14,070 nucleotides of DNA from Flavobacteriales bacterium. Lineage in GTDB: Bacteria > Bacteroidota > Bacteroidia > Flavobacteriales > Flavobacteriaceae. Below the pieces are notes generated by a model. That model did no database searches. It was not told the origin of the DNA and worked only from the letters and a program-made list of their open reading frames with translations. The position numbers were made by a program, and so were the translations under genes. The stretch's first letter is position 1. Each line of letters starts with the position of its first letter. Shown piece after piece: positions 14,031 through 14,070 of this stretch. The stretch spans positions 1 through 14,070 of the forward strand of contig JALWYR010000191.1 of assembly GCA_027003085.1 (NCBI GenBank), written 5' to 3'.

Positions 14031-14070
14031 CTTCACGGATTGAACAATAGGAACGCAAAATTCCGCCTTG

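Overview
The window looks like a chromosome segment from a member of the Bacteroidota. The key marker is a full-length PorX-type protein (response regulator receiver plus PglZ domain), a regulator of the type IX secretion system (T9SS) found in that phylum. Weak or absent Shine-Dalgarno sequences at most starts, and TGTCATT-type palindromic repeats at the right end, agree with this. Genus and species cannot be read from the sequence.

Layout. 1-825: the first codons of a leftward gene running off the window, a GC-rich block that folds into one long nested hairpin (about 146-345), and the C-terminal remnant of a leftward gene. 1090-9193: a strongly AT-rich, entirely leftward surface-polysaccharide operon. 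In transcription order it holds a GtrB-like family 2 glycosyltransferase, a GT-C membrane glycosyltransferase, a Wzx-type flippase, a family 4 glycosyltransferase, a Wzy-like polymerase, a single-pass membrane protein with a degenerate SGNH-like domain, and an O-antigen ligase-like protein. Most junctions are 1-4 bp gaps or a short overlap; the exception is the roughly 200 bp gap between the GT-C gene and the flippase. 9384-13238: rightward, GC-richer genes for nicotinate phosphoribosyltransferase (pncB), PorX, and a small lipoprotein with an EF-hand-like loop. 13239-14070: no credible gene, but dense palindromes, a long-armed inverted repeat and at least five TGTCATT-type repeats.

How the genes fit together. 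The leftward genes supply most of a Wzx/Wzy pathway: sugar addition on an undecaprenyl carrier, flipping, polymerisation and ligation. The first two genes look like a donor/transferase pair (a polyprenyl-phosphate-sugar synthase plus a GT-C enzyme using that donor on the periplasmic side), as in O-antigen decoration. This pair lies between two direct copies of a roughly 70 bp sequence; one copy is the leader of pncB, the other is an orphan just upstream of the flippase. This suggests the pair was inserted as a cassette or arose with duplication of the pncB leader. PorX being next door is notable because many T9SS cargoes are anchored to A-type lipopolysaccharide, but no direct link is shown here.

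The points most worth a second look are the repeat-flanked cassette, the SGNH-like protein lacking the catalytic serine between two polymerase/ligase-like proteins, the long structured element at the left end, and the mutually exclusive hairpins at the right end.
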